From positions 1 through 47,998 of IMG/VR virus record IMGVR_UViG_3300028284_000011: a stretch of DNA of 47,998 nt. The stretch is one strand, 5' to 3'. A program made the position numbers and the translations under genes. Positions within the stretch are counted from its first letter, which is position 1. Each line of letters begins with the position of its first letter. The notes beneath the pieces are model-generated. The model saw only the letters and a program-made list of their open reading frames with translations, had not been told where the DNA came from and did no database searches. Source of the stretch: a virus. Positions 1-8,720 of the stretch are shown piece by piece.

Positions 1-1065
1 GGTCACCCTGTATTTAATACGCCTAAGGAAGATGTTGTGGGTCCATTTGGAGAAGCTATAGAGGTTGGTGTTATTGAACACTGGGATAACGAGGTTGACG
101 GATTAAAAGGTGACCAGGATGCTTTAAATGAATTCTATAGACAGTTTCCACGTTCAGAAGAACACGCGTTTAGAGATGAAGCTAAAAATAGTATATTTAA
201 TTTAGCTAAAATATATGAACAAATAGATTACAATGAAGACTTAGGTAATACTAATGTAGTAACTACTGGTAGTTTTCAATGGGAGAATGGTATTAAAGAC
301 ACTAGGGTTGTATTCACACCTAATCCTAATGGAAGATTTAAAATATCTTGGGTACCAGGTCAAAACCTGCAAAACAGACAAGTTATTAAAAATGGTATTA
401 AATACCCAGGTAATGATCACATGGGTGCTTTTGGTTGTGATAGTTATGATATATCAGGCACAACTGATGGAAGGGGTTCTAAAGGAGCTTTACACGGATT
501 AACTAAGTTTAGTATGGAAGATGCTCCAGCTAATACATTCTTTTTAGAATATGTAGCTAGACCTCAAACCGCTGATATGTTTTTTGAAGATGTATTGATG
601 GCATGTGTATTTTACGGTATGCCAATATTAGCAGAGAATAACAAACCTAGATTATTATATTATTTTAAAAGAAGAGGATATAGAGGTTACTCTATGAATA
701 GACCAGATAAGGTTTGGAATAAATTATCTGTAACAGAAAAAGAAATAGGTGGTATGCCTAACTCGAGTGAGGATATTAAACAAGCTCATGCTGCTGCAAT
801 AGAAAGTTATATAGATAGTTATGTAGGGTTACTTGAGGATGGTTCTTATGGTACGCTTTACTTTTCTGAAACTTTAAATGATTGGGCAGGATTTGATGTA
901 AACAATAGAACTAAGTTTGATGCCGCGATAAGCTCAGGGTTAGCTATAATGGCTTGCAATAGAAATAAGTATCATCCTAAAGCGGATATACAAAGAGATA
1001 AAGTAAATTTAAGAATAGCTAAATACTCCAATGCTGGTGGTATTTCAAAATTAATAGAAAATTAA
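1..1065 (+). CDS. terL: Terminase large subunit, C-terminal part (5' truncated)
   Basis: DNA-packaging motor and nuclease subunit. The frame is open from base 1, so the ATPase half lies before the window and the first in-frame GTG (37) is not a real start. What remains is the nuclease half. It contains CDSYDISG, a good candidate for the first metal-binding Asp of the RNase H-like nuclease fold, and further on a segment around FLEYVARPQTADMFFED and LLYYFKRRGYRG, typical of terminases of crAss-like and flavobacterial podoviruses. It is followed four bases later by the portal gene, the usual packaging order. The family call rests on recognised sequence style and context; the Walker motifs cannot be checked here. 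Confidence 0.85.
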   Translation, partial: GHPVFNTPKEDVVGPFGEAIEVGVIEHWDNEVDGLKGDQDALNEFYRQFPRSEEHAFRDEAKNSIFNLAKIYEQIDYNEDLGNTNVVTTGSFQWENGIKDTRVVFTPNPNGRFKISWVPGQNLQNRQVIKNGIKYPGNDHMGAFGCDSYDISGTTDGRGSKGALHGLTKFSMEDAPANTFFLEYVARPQTADMFFEDVLMACVFYGMPILAENNKPRLLYYFKRRGYRGYSMNRPDKVWNKLSVTEKEIGGMPNSSEDIKQAHAAAIESYIDSYVGLLEDGSYGTLYFSETLNDWAGFDVNNRTKFDAAISSGLAIMACNRNKYHPKADIQRDKVNLRIAKYSNAGGISKLIEN

Positions 1066-1069
1066 AAAT

Positions 1070-3496
1070 ATGGCTGAGTCAGTTATAACAAATTCTTTTC
1101 CAAGCCAAGTTGCTAGCGATGCAGATAAAATGGGTATGGATTACGGAACTTCCGTAGGTAGAGCTATTGAAAGCGAATGGTTTAATAGCGATAATGGAAA
1201 TGGAAGGTTTAAAAGTAATCAAGCATCATTTCATAACTTACGTTTATACGCTAGAGGTGAGCAAAGTATTCAAAAATACAAAGATGAATTATCTATAAAT
1301 GGTGATTTGTCTTATCTTAATTTAGATTGGAAACCTGTTCCTATCATACCTAAGTTTGTAGATATTGTTGTTAACGGTATATCTGAAAGAGTATTTGATA
1401 TAAAAGCTTATTCTCAAGATCCTTACGGGGTAGACAAACGAACGAAGTACATGGAATCTCTTATTAGAGATATGCAAACAAAAGAGCTAGGCGAATTTGC
1501 TTTAGCTGAGTTTGGTGTTAATTTGTTTGAAAACGATCCAGAAGCATTGCCTAAAAACAAAGAAGAATTAGACCTACATATGCAGCTGAGTTATAAGCAG
1601 CAAGTAGAACTAGCTGAGGAACAAGCTATTAATACTTTGCTTGAAGGTAATAAATATGAGTTAACTAAGAAAAGATGTAACTACGATTTAACTACTATAG
1701 GTATTGCTGCTGTAAAAAATACATTTAGCAAAGCAGAAGGAGCTAAGGTTGAATACGTAGATCCAGTTAATTTAGTATGGTCTTACACTGAGTCACCTTA
1801 TTTTGATGATATATATTATGTTGGGGAAGTAAAATCCGTACATATTAATGAAATTAAAAAAGAGTTTCCTGATTTAACAGAAGACGATCTTAAGTCTATC
1901 TCTGGTCAATCACATAAAGGTAACGGGTTCTACGATAGAACTAACACTAACTCAAGTGAAACTGATCAGAATACTATTCAAGTATTATACTTTAATTACA
2001 AAACTTACACAAACGAAGTATATAAGGTAAAAGAAACAGCAACAGGAGCTGCTAAAATTATACCTAAGGATGATCAATTTAATCCACCGCCAGAATTATA
2101 CGAAGAATACGGTATTACTAAATTATCACAATCTTTAGAAGTAGTATACGAAGGAGTAAAAATATTAGGTGGTAAAATGTTAAAGTGGGAAATTGCTACA
2201 AACATGATACGTCCTAAAAGCGATTATACTAAAGTTAAAATGAATTATAGTATTGTTGCTCCTAGAATGTATAAAGGTAGAATAGAATCTATTGTAAGCC
2301 GTATAACTGGGTTTGCAGATATGATTCAACTTACACACTTAAAGCTACAACAGATAATGTCTAGAATGGTGCCGGATGGTGTTTATCTTGATGTGGATGG
2401 TTTAGCTGAAGTTGATTTAGGTAATGGTACAAATTACAATCCTCAAGAAGCGCTTAACATGTTCTTCCAGACAGGATCTGTATTAGGTAGATCTTTTACT
2501 CAGGAAGGAGATATGAATCCTGGCAAAATACCAATCCAAGAAATAAGTACAGGGGCAGGAGGCGCTAAGATACAAAGTCTAATAGCTAATTACAATTATT
2601 ATCTGCAAATGATAAGAGATGTAACAGGTTTAAACGAAGCTAGAGACGGAAGCTCTCCGGATTCTAGAGCTTTAGTAGGTGTTCAAAAACTTGCAGCAGC
2701 TAATTCAAACACTGCAACAAGACATATATTAGATAGTAGTTTATTTTTAACTGCTGATTTATGTGAAGGCTTATCATTAAGGATATCTGACATATTAGAA
2801 TACTCGCCAACAAGAGAAGCATTTAGACATAAGCTAGGTAATCAGAATGTAGCAGTGCTCGAAGAAATGGGTGATTTATATTTATACGATTTCGGTATAT
2901 TCATAGAGTTACAACCAGACGACGAGCAAAGAGCTGTATTAGAAAACAATATACAAGGAGCTGTTCAGAGTGGTTTGATTGATTTATCTGACGCTATTGA
3001 TTTACGTGAGGTTAAGAATATTAAGTTAGCTAATCAGTTACTTAAAATAAGAAGAGTAGAAAAACAAAAGAGAGATCAAGAGATACAACAACAAAATATA
3101 CAAGCGCAAGCAGAAGCCAATGCTCAAGCTCAACAAGTAGCTGCTCAGGCTGAAGTGCAAAAGTCAGAAGCAATCACTCAGCAAAAAATATCCTTAGAAC
3201 AAGCTAAAGCTCAAATTGCAGAACAACGCCTGATGCAAGAAGCTGCTTTAAAGAAGGAATTGATGCAACTAGAGTTTCAAATGAATATGCAACTTAAAGG
3301 AGCTGATGTCAACAATCGCAAGCAAGAGCTATCCGAAAAAGAAGATAGAAAAGATGACAGAACAAAAATACAAGCATCTCAGCAAAGCGAATTAATTGAT
3401 CAAAGAGCAAAACAAGGACCACCAAAGAACTTCGAATCATCTGGTAACGATATTCTTAGTGGCAATTTCGACTTAGGTTCCTTTGAGCCTAGGTAA
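1070..3496 (+). CDS. Portal protein
   Basis: Forms the dodecameric portal vertex through which DNA is packaged and ejected. At 808 residues it is long for a portal. The central part has the conserved block MYKGRIESIVSRITGFADM and a segment DVTGLNEARDGSSPDSRALVG that I associate with portals of crAss-like and related podoviruses. From about residue 650 the protein turns into a Gln/Ala/Glu/Lys-rich coiled coil, the expected helical barrel or crown. It lies directly between terminase and scaffold. The ATG at 1070 follows an A-rich leader with no Shine-Dalgarno sequence. Confidence 0.88.
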   Translation: MAESVITNSFPSQVASDADKMGMDYGTSVGRAIESEWFNSDNGNGRFKSNQASFHNLRLYARGEQSIQKYKDELSINGDLSYLNLDWKPVPIIPKFVDIVVNGISERVFDIKAYSQDPYGVDKRTKYMESLIRDMQTKELGEFALAEFGVNLFENDPEALPKNKEELDLHMQLSYKQQVELAEEQAINTLLEGNKYELTKKRCNYDLTTIGIAAVKNTFSKAEGAKVEYVDPVNLVWSYTESPYFDDIYYVGEVKSVHINEIKKEFPDLTEDDLKSISGQSHKGNGFYDRTNTNSSETDQNTIQVLYFNYKTYTNEVYKVKETATGAAKIIPKDDQFNPPPELYEEYGITKLSQSLEVVYEGVKILGGKMLKWEIATNMIRPKSDYTKVKMNYSIVAPRMYKGRIESIVSRITGFADMIQLTHLKLQQIMSRMVPDGVYLDVDGLAEVDLGNGTNYNPQEALNMFFQTGSVLGRSFTQEGDMNPGKIPIQEISTGAGGAKIQSLIANYNYYLQMIRDVTGLNEARDGSSPDSRALVGVQKLAAANSNTATRHILDSSLFLTADLCEGLSLRISDILEYSPTREAFRHKLGNQNVAVLEEMGDLYLYDFGIFIELQPDDEQRAVLENNIQGAVQSGLIDLSDAIDLREVKNIKLANQLLKIRRVEKQKRDQEIQQQNIQAQAEANAQAQQVAAQAEVQKSEAITQQKISLEQAKAQIAEQRLMQEAALKKELMQLEFQMNMQLKGADVNNRKQELSEKEDRKDDRTKIQASQQSELIDQRAKQGPPKNFESSGNDILSGNFDLGSFEPR

Positions 3497-3528
3497 TAAT
3501 AATAGTAACATTTATATAATATTTTATC

Positions 3529-4683
3529 ATGTCAGAAGAATTAGAACAACAAGCACCTGAAGTAGAATCTACTCAGGTCGAAGAAAAACAACCTATGTCT
3601 TTCGAAGACGGGGTTATTAAAGTTGATTTAGCTGAATTTAACAAAGCTACAGAACAGGAACCTGTAGAGCAACAGCCTGAGGTTGAAGCTGTTACACCTG
3701 ATCAACCAAGCGAAGAAGTTATTGAAACACCTGTAGAAGCTGAAGAGCCTATGCAAGTTTTAGAGGAAATAACTGAAGAAGAAGTAGTAGAGCAAGTAGA
3801 GCAATTGAATGAAACGGTTTCTGAAGCAATTCAAGAACAACGCGAAACAGGTCAGCAATTACCTGATAACATTCAAAAAGTTGTTGAGTTCATGGAAGAA
3901 ACTGGAGGTACTCTAGAAGATTATGTGAAATTAAACACTGATTATGCTTCACTAGATGAAACTCAATTACTAAGAGAATACTATGAATCATCAAAACCTC
4001 ATTTAGATAGAGATGAAATTGACTTCTTAATGGAAGATAATTTCAGTTTCGATGAAGATGTAGATGACGAAAGAGATATTCGTAGAAAGAAAATGGCACG
4101 CAAGGAAGAGCTTGCAAACGCTAAAAGTCACTTAGATAATTTAAAGTCTAAGTATTACAATGAAATTAAAGCTGGTTCAAGATTGAATCCAGAACAAAGA
4201 AAAGCGGTAGAATTCTTTGACCGTTATAACAAGGAAAACGAAGAAGCAACTAAGATAGCTGAGCACCAGGTATCTACATTTAAAAGTAAAACGGAAGGAT
4301 TATTTTCTAACGAATTCAAAGGTTTTGATTTCAACATCGGAGATAAAAAATTCAGATACAAAGTAAATAATGTAGGTCAGGTGAAAGACACACAGAGCGA
4401 CATCAATAATTTTGTCAAGAAGTTCTTGAACGATAAGAATGAAATGAGCGACGCTGCTGGGTATCACAAGTCTTTATTCGCAGCTATGAACACAGATGCG
4501 ATTGCAAATCACTTTTATGAGCAAGGTAAAGCCGACGCAATGAAAAGTAGTATTCAAAAAGCCAAGAACATTGATATGAGTCCAAGAGGTGCTCATGAAG
4601 AAGTCAAAGCTTCTAACGGCTGGCAAGTACGAGCGATCAACCCTGGTGTTACTTCTAAGTTTGGAATAAAAACAAAAAAATAA
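3529..4683 (+). CDS. Probable capsid scaffolding protein
   Basis: 384 residues. The first about 110 are extremely acidic and Gln/Pro/Val-rich. A helical middle rich in Glu/Lys follows (about 150-240), then a more basic C-terminus ending KFGIKTKK. An acidic, helical, low-complexity protein encoded between portal and major capsid protein is the usual profile of a scaffold, which is expelled from the mature head. No protease motif was seen. The identification is from position and composition, not from a recognised domain. Confidence 0.72.
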   Translation: MSEELEQQAPEVESTQVEEKQPMSFEDGVIKVDLAEFNKATEQEPVEQQPEVEAVTPDQPSEEVIETPVEAEEPMQVLEEITEEEVVEQVEQLNETVSEAIQEQRETGQQLPDNIQKVVEFMEETGGTLEDYVKLNTDYASLDETQLLREYYESSKPHLDRDEIDFLMEDNFSFDEDVDDERDIRRKKMARKEELANAKSHLDNLKSKYYNEIKAGSRLNPEQRKAVEFFDRYNKENEEATKIAEHQVSTFKSKTEGLFSNEFKGFDFNIGDKKFRYKVNNVGQVKDTQSDINNFVKKFLNDKNEMSDAAGYHKSLFAAMNTDAIANHFYEQGKADAMKSSIQKAKNIDMSPRGAHEEVKASNGWQVRAINPGVTSKFGIKTKK

Positions 4684-4702
4684 TAAATTTTAAATTACAA
4701 TT

Positions 4703-6124
4703 ATGGCAGGATCATTTACAGGGAGTGCTGGAGCGTTAGCGCACTTAACTCCACGTCCAACACAAACATTATTTAATGATAACTATTTATCATTATCTCA
4801 ATTAGATTTTACACAACAATTTTTACCAGAAGTATACGAAAAAGAAGTAGAGCGTTATGGAAACAGAACAATCTCTGGATTTTTACGTATGGTAGGTGCT
4901 GAAATGCCTATGGCATCTGATCAAGTAGTTTGGTCTGAGCAAGGAAGATTACACATTGCTTATGATGATGTAACTGTTGTATCTGCAACTTCTATTACTA
5001 TCCCTGCACAAGCAGGAGCATCTAAGAACTTAATCGGTCCTGGAGCAACTATCGTTATCGCTGATTCAACTGGATTAACAGTAGAGAAAGCTTATGTACA
5101 AGCAGTAGCTACCGCAGCTGGTGTTGCAACTCTTACTATTGCAGGTTATGCTGGTGACATTACTGTTACTGGAACTGGAAACGTAAAAGTATTTGTATAC
5201 GGTTCTGAGTATGCTAAAGGAACTTCTAACGCTGGAACATCTATTGATGCTTCTTTCGAGCAGTTTAGCAACAAGCCAATTATCTTAAGAGATAAATACA
5301 ATGTGAATGGTTCTGATACCGCTCAAATTGGATGGGTTGAAGTAGCTACTGAAGCTGGAACTTCTGGATACTTATGGTATTTAAAGTCTGAGCACGAAGC
5401 TAGAATTCGTTTCGAAGATCAATTAGAAATGACTATGATTGAAGCTGAAAAAGCAGCATCTGCAATCACTCCAGCTGCTGGATTAGGTGGTGGATCTGAG
5501 ATTCAAGGTTCTGACGGGTTATTCGCAGCTCTTAATGATAGAGGTTTAGTGTATTCTGATGCAGACTTCGGTGGAGCAGCAGGATTAGCTGATTTCGATT
5601 TAATTTTACAAGAATTAGATAAGCAAGGTGCTATTGAAGAGAACATGATGTTCTTAGATAGAGCTTCAGCTTTAGGTATCGACAACATGTTAGCTGCACA
5701 AAACTCTTACGGAGCAGGTGGAACTTCTTATGGTGTATTCGATAACAACGAAGATATGGCTTTAAACTTAGGATTCTCTGGATTCAGAAGAGGTTCTTAT
5801 GACTTTTACAAGACTGACTGGAAATACTTAAACGATGCTACTACACGTGGATTAGTTGGAGATGTTGAAGGACTTATTGTACCAGCAGGAACTTCTACAG
5901 TTTATGACCAACAATTAGGAAAGAATATTTCAAGACCATTCTTACACGTACGTTATAGAGCTTCTGAAGCTGATGACAGAAAGATGAAATCTTGGATCAC
6001 TGGATCAGTTGGAGGAAACTATACAAGCGACGAAGACGCAATGAACGTTCACTTCTTATCAGAAAGATGTTTATGTGTACAAGGAGCTAACAACTTTGTG
6101 ATGTTGAAAAAGATCGCATCATAG
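4703..6124 (+). CDS. Major capsid protein
   Basis: 473 residues, the expected size for an HK97-fold capsid protein. It follows the scaffold gene by 19 bases. The N-terminus (LSQLDFTQQFLPEVYEKEVE) and the block NRTISGFLRMVGAEMPMASD are typical of the capsid proteins of this phage group. Residues about 90-180 form a Gly/Ala/Thr/Val-rich insertion that looks like a beta domain exposed on the capsid surface. Codon choice is more uniform than in neighbouring genes, as expected of a very highly expressed gene. A hairpin follows the stop codon. Confidence 0.88.
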   Translation: MAGSFTGSAGALAHLTPRPTQTLFNDNYLSLSQLDFTQQFLPEVYEKEVERYGNRTISGFLRMVGAEMPMASDQVVWSEQGRLHIAYDDVTVVSATSITIPAQAGASKNLIGPGATIVIADSTGLTVEKAYVQAVATAAGVATLTIAGYAGDITVTGTGNVKVFVYGSEYAKGTSNAGTSIDASFEQFSNKPIILRDKYNVNGSDTAQIGWVEVATEAGTSGYLWYLKSEHEARIRFEDQLEMTMIEAEKAASAITPAAGLGGGSEIQGSDGLFAALNDRGLVYSDADFGGAAGLADFDLILQELDKQGAIEENMMFLDRASALGIDNMLAAQNSYGAGGTSYGVFDNNEDMALNLGFSGFRRGSYDFYKTDWKYLNDATTRGLVGDVEGLIVPAGTSTVYDQQLGKNISRPFLHVRYRASEADDRKMKSWITGSVGGNYTSDEDAMNVHFLSERCLCVQGANNFVMLKKIAS

Positions 6125-6142
6125 GTTAACTTAATGTAATTC

Positions 6143-6169
6143 TTACCCTCGTTGTATATACGAGGGTAA
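6143..6169 (+). terminator. Hairpin downstream of the major capsid gene
   Basis: A perfect 10-bp inverted repeat (TTACCCTCGT / ACGAGGGTAA, arms 6143-6152 and 6160-6169) closes a 7-base loop, 19 bases after the capsid stop codon. No run of T follows, so it may be a partial terminator or an mRNA 3'-end stabiliser that lets the capsid gene be expressed above the genes downstream. Confidence 0.6.
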
Positions 6170-6206
6170 TTATTACTCTTATCAAATTATTAAATCATAT
6201 TATATT

Positions 6207-7025
6207 ATGGCTAAAAAAGCTACAGCAAACAAAGTAGAGGTTGCACCTCAAGCAGTAACACCAGAGCTCCAAAAGCTCCTGCAAAACCAACCATGGGAAT
6301 ACAAGGATAGAACTTATTATTTAACAACAGGTAAGTCTCCTTTAATTTTTACTATTCCTGCAAGACACAATCAAAGAAAACCTTTATTGTATTTTGACCC
6401 GGCATTAGGGTATCAAAGAGAACTTAGATATGCCACTAACCAAAGAACTCCATTTGTAGATGAGCAAAAAGGAGAAAGTACTTTAGGTAGAATCGTTATG
6501 AGAAACGGAGTACTTAATGTAAAAAAAGAAGACGTAGCGTTACAACAATTGCTATCTCTTTATCATCCTTTAAGAGGCAAAATATATGCTGAGCTAGATA
6601 AGGAAAGAGAATCAGTTAATGAATTAGACTGGATCGAATTAGAATTAGAAGCATTAACAGCAGCTAAAAATATCGAAGTAGATCATGCAGAAGCTATTTT
6701 AAGATCTGAGTATGGTGAAAAAGTTACATCTTTATCTTCAAGTGAACTAAGAAGAGATTTAATGATTTTTGCTAAAAGAAACCCAGTTTTGTTTATTGAA
6801 CTAGCAGAAGATGAATCAATACAATTAAGAAACGTAGGTGCTAAAGCTGTAGAGGCCGGCGTGTTAAGATTATCAGCAGATCAACGTACATTTTCGTACG
6901 GAGAAGGAAACAGAAAATTAATGACTGTTCCTTTTGATGAACATCCTTATTCAGCATTAGCTTCTTTCTTTAAGACAGATGATGGTATGGAAGTTTACAA
7001 AGCAATATTAAAGAAAATTAGATAG
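6207..7025 (+). CDS. Conserved virion-module protein after the capsid gene
   Basis: 272 residues, no named domain recognised. The first 20 residues are a low-complexity linker (MAKKATANKVEV...). They are followed by a compact region with FTIPARHNQRKPLLYFDP and then a helical, Glu/Leu-rich second half. Genes in this position in crAss-like phages encode head-auxiliary or tail-connecting proteins, so a structural role is inferred from context only. It is set apart from the capsid gene by a hairpin and from the next gene by a second, weaker hairpin. Confidence 0.55.
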   Translation: MAKKATANKVEVAPQAVTPELQKLLQNQPWEYKDRTYYLTTGKSPLIFTIPARHNQRKPLLYFDPALGYQRELRYATNQRTPFVDEQKGESTLGRIVMRNGVLNVKKEDVALQQLLSLYHPLRGKIYAELDKERESVNELDWIELELEALTAAKNIEVDHAEAILRSEYGEKVTSLSSSELRRDLMIFAKRNPVLFIELAEDESIQLRNVGAKAVEAGVLRLSADQRTFSYGEGNRKLMTVPFDEHPYSALASFFKTDDGMEVYKAILKKIR

Positions 7026-7040
7026 GTATTACTATAGTAG

Positions 7041-7064
7041 TTAGGCTGCTCTAGGGTGGCCTAA
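7041..7064 (+). terminator. Weak hairpin between virion genes
   Basis: A 6-bp inverted repeat (TTAGGC / GCCTAA) around a 12-base loop, extended outward by imperfect pairing, lies in the 60-base gap between two structural genes. There is no T-tract. It may be an attenuator or processing site; function is uncertain. Confidence 0.35.
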
Positions 7065-7085
7065 TCACTATAAACAATAAAAAAT

Positions 7086-7817
7086 ATGAGCGTAAGTATA
7101 GATACTGTTTACCAAAGAGTACTTGGAATACTAAACAAAGAACAACGAGGATATATTACGCCTCAACAATTTAACTTGTTTGCAAATCAAGCTCAGCAAG
7201 ATTTATTCGAACAATACTTCTACGATATAAACCAGTTTGGTAGGATATCAGGTAACAGCACTGAGTACTCAGACATGCTGACACTACTTAATGAAAAAAT
7301 TAACATATTTGAAACCTCAGGTCTTTTCACTAGATCCGGGGATTATTTCATAAAGCCAACTGACTTATATAGATTAGGTACAGTTGTATACAAAAACACT
7401 ACACAAGATGCGTTTGGAGTGGACTCTACTGAGCACATTGAAGCAGAACGTATTAACGCGAACGAATTCTTATATATAAATTCATCGCCATTAACAAAGC
7501 CTAAAAACACAAGACCAATCTACGTATCTAATTCTACTGGATTAAAAATATACGCTAGCAACGAAGTTACATCTACTTCTCTTGTGTACGCTAACTACAT
7601 TAAAAAACCTGCAAAAGTAGAATGGAAGTATCAAATGGTGTTTGGGCAAGCTTTGTACGATTCAAGCGGTTCTACTGATTTTGAATTACATCCATCTGAA
7701 GAGGTTGAATTAATATTTAAAATACTAGAACTATCTGGTATATCTATAAAAGATTTATCAGTTTATCAGGTAGCTAACAGCGAAGAGCAGGAAACAATTC
7801 AACAAGAAAAAGCATAA
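7086..7817 (+). CDS. Probable ring / head-tail connector protein
   Basis: 243 residues. The N-terminus (SIDTVYQRVLGILNKEQRGYITPQQFNLFANQAQQ, read here in pieces) is a short helical domain seen in proteins that stack below the portal in crAss-like podoviruses. The rest is a beta-rich body ending in an acidic tail (EEQETIQQEKA). It is followed three bases later by a second connector-like gene. The assignment is family recognition plus position between capsid and tail-hub genes. Confidence 0.55.
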   Translation: MSVSIDTVYQRVLGILNKEQRGYITPQQFNLFANQAQQDLFEQYFYDINQFGRISGNSTEYSDMLTLLNEKINIFETSGLFTRSGDYFIKPTDLYRLGTVVYKNTTQDAFGVDSTEHIEAERINANEFLYINSSPLTKPKNTRPIYVSNSTGLKIYASNEVTSTSLVYANYIKKPAKVEWKYQMVFGQALYDSSGSTDFELHPSEEVELIFKILELSGISIKDLSVYQVANSEEQETIQQEKA

Positions 7818-7820
7818 CAT

Positions 7821-8717
7821 ATGGGTTTAATAAATCAAACAGATGAACAATACTATGAAGGACCAGATGGTGTATGGAATAGTAATGACGAAAATTACGG
7901 AAATTATCAGTTTACCAGTATTAAAGACATTGTAAATAACTTTATGATTTCTTACGTAGGAGAAGAGAAAATTATATCTAAAGTTAAAAGAACTGATGTA
8001 GCTTTTCATGCACAGAGAGGAATTCAAGAATTTAGTTTTGATTTATTACCTTCTGTAAAATCTCAAGAAATAGAAATAGGACCTAGCTTAGGTTTTATAT
8101 TACCTAAAGATTATGTTAACTACGTAAAATTAACATGGATTGATGGAAGCGGAATAGAGCGTATTATATATCCTACATCTAAAACAAGTAATCCATTACC
8201 GTTAACACAAGATAGTAATTACGAATACTTATTTGATAACAACGGGAGTATAATTACTGCTAACGATTCTGAAACAAAGAAGAGATTTGAAAAGGCAACA
8301 GGTGATTCTCAAAATATGGATGACACTGATACAACAGCTTTAGAAAGTTTTGGAGCTAGATTCGGTGGTACACCCGAAAACATGCAGAAGAACGGCGTTT
8401 TTTACATTGATCAAATAAAAGGAAGTATATTTTTTGACTCATCAATGGTTTCAAAAATTGTTACTTTAAAATATATCTCAGATGGTTTAGGATCAGATGA
8501 GGAAATGGTTGTTCATAAGTTTGCCGAAGAAGCACTATATAAGCACATAGCTTATTCTGTATTATCTACAAGAGCTAATACTCCAGAGTATTTAGTTAGC
8601 AGAGTTAAAAGAGAAAGAGCAGCCGCAAAACGAAACGCAAAAATAAGATTGTCTAATATTAAGATCGAAGAAATTGCTCAAGTAATGCGCAACAAGTCTA
8701 AGGTTATAAAACACTAA
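7821..8717 (+). CDS. Tail tubular / adaptor protein (ring protein)
   Basis: 298 residues. It has a well-conserved N-terminal block in which QYYEGPDGVWNS and YQFTSIKDIVNNF are followed by KRTDVAFHAQRGIQEFS. I associate this block with adaptor or tail-tube proteins of many marine and crAss-like podoviruses, comparable in role to T7 gp11. The C-terminus is helical and strongly basic (RVKRERAAAKRNAKIRLSN), suited to contact with DNA or the portal. The next gene, the tail hub, begins three bases after the stop. Confidence 0.65.
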   Translation: MGLINQTDEQYYEGPDGVWNSNDENYGNYQFTSIKDIVNNFMISYVGEEKIISKVKRTDVAFHAQRGIQEFSFDLLPSVKSQEIEIGPSLGFILPKDYVNYVKLTWIDGSGIERIIYPTSKTSNPLPLTQDSNYEYLFDNNGSIITANDSETKKRFEKATGDSQNMDDTDTTALESFGARFGGTPENMQKNGVFYIDQIKGSIFFDSSMVSKIVTLKYISDGLGSDEEMVVHKFAEEALYKHIAYSVLSTRANTPEYLVSRVKRERAAAKRNAKIRLSNIKIEEIAQVMRNKSKVIKH

Positions 8718-8720
8718 TAT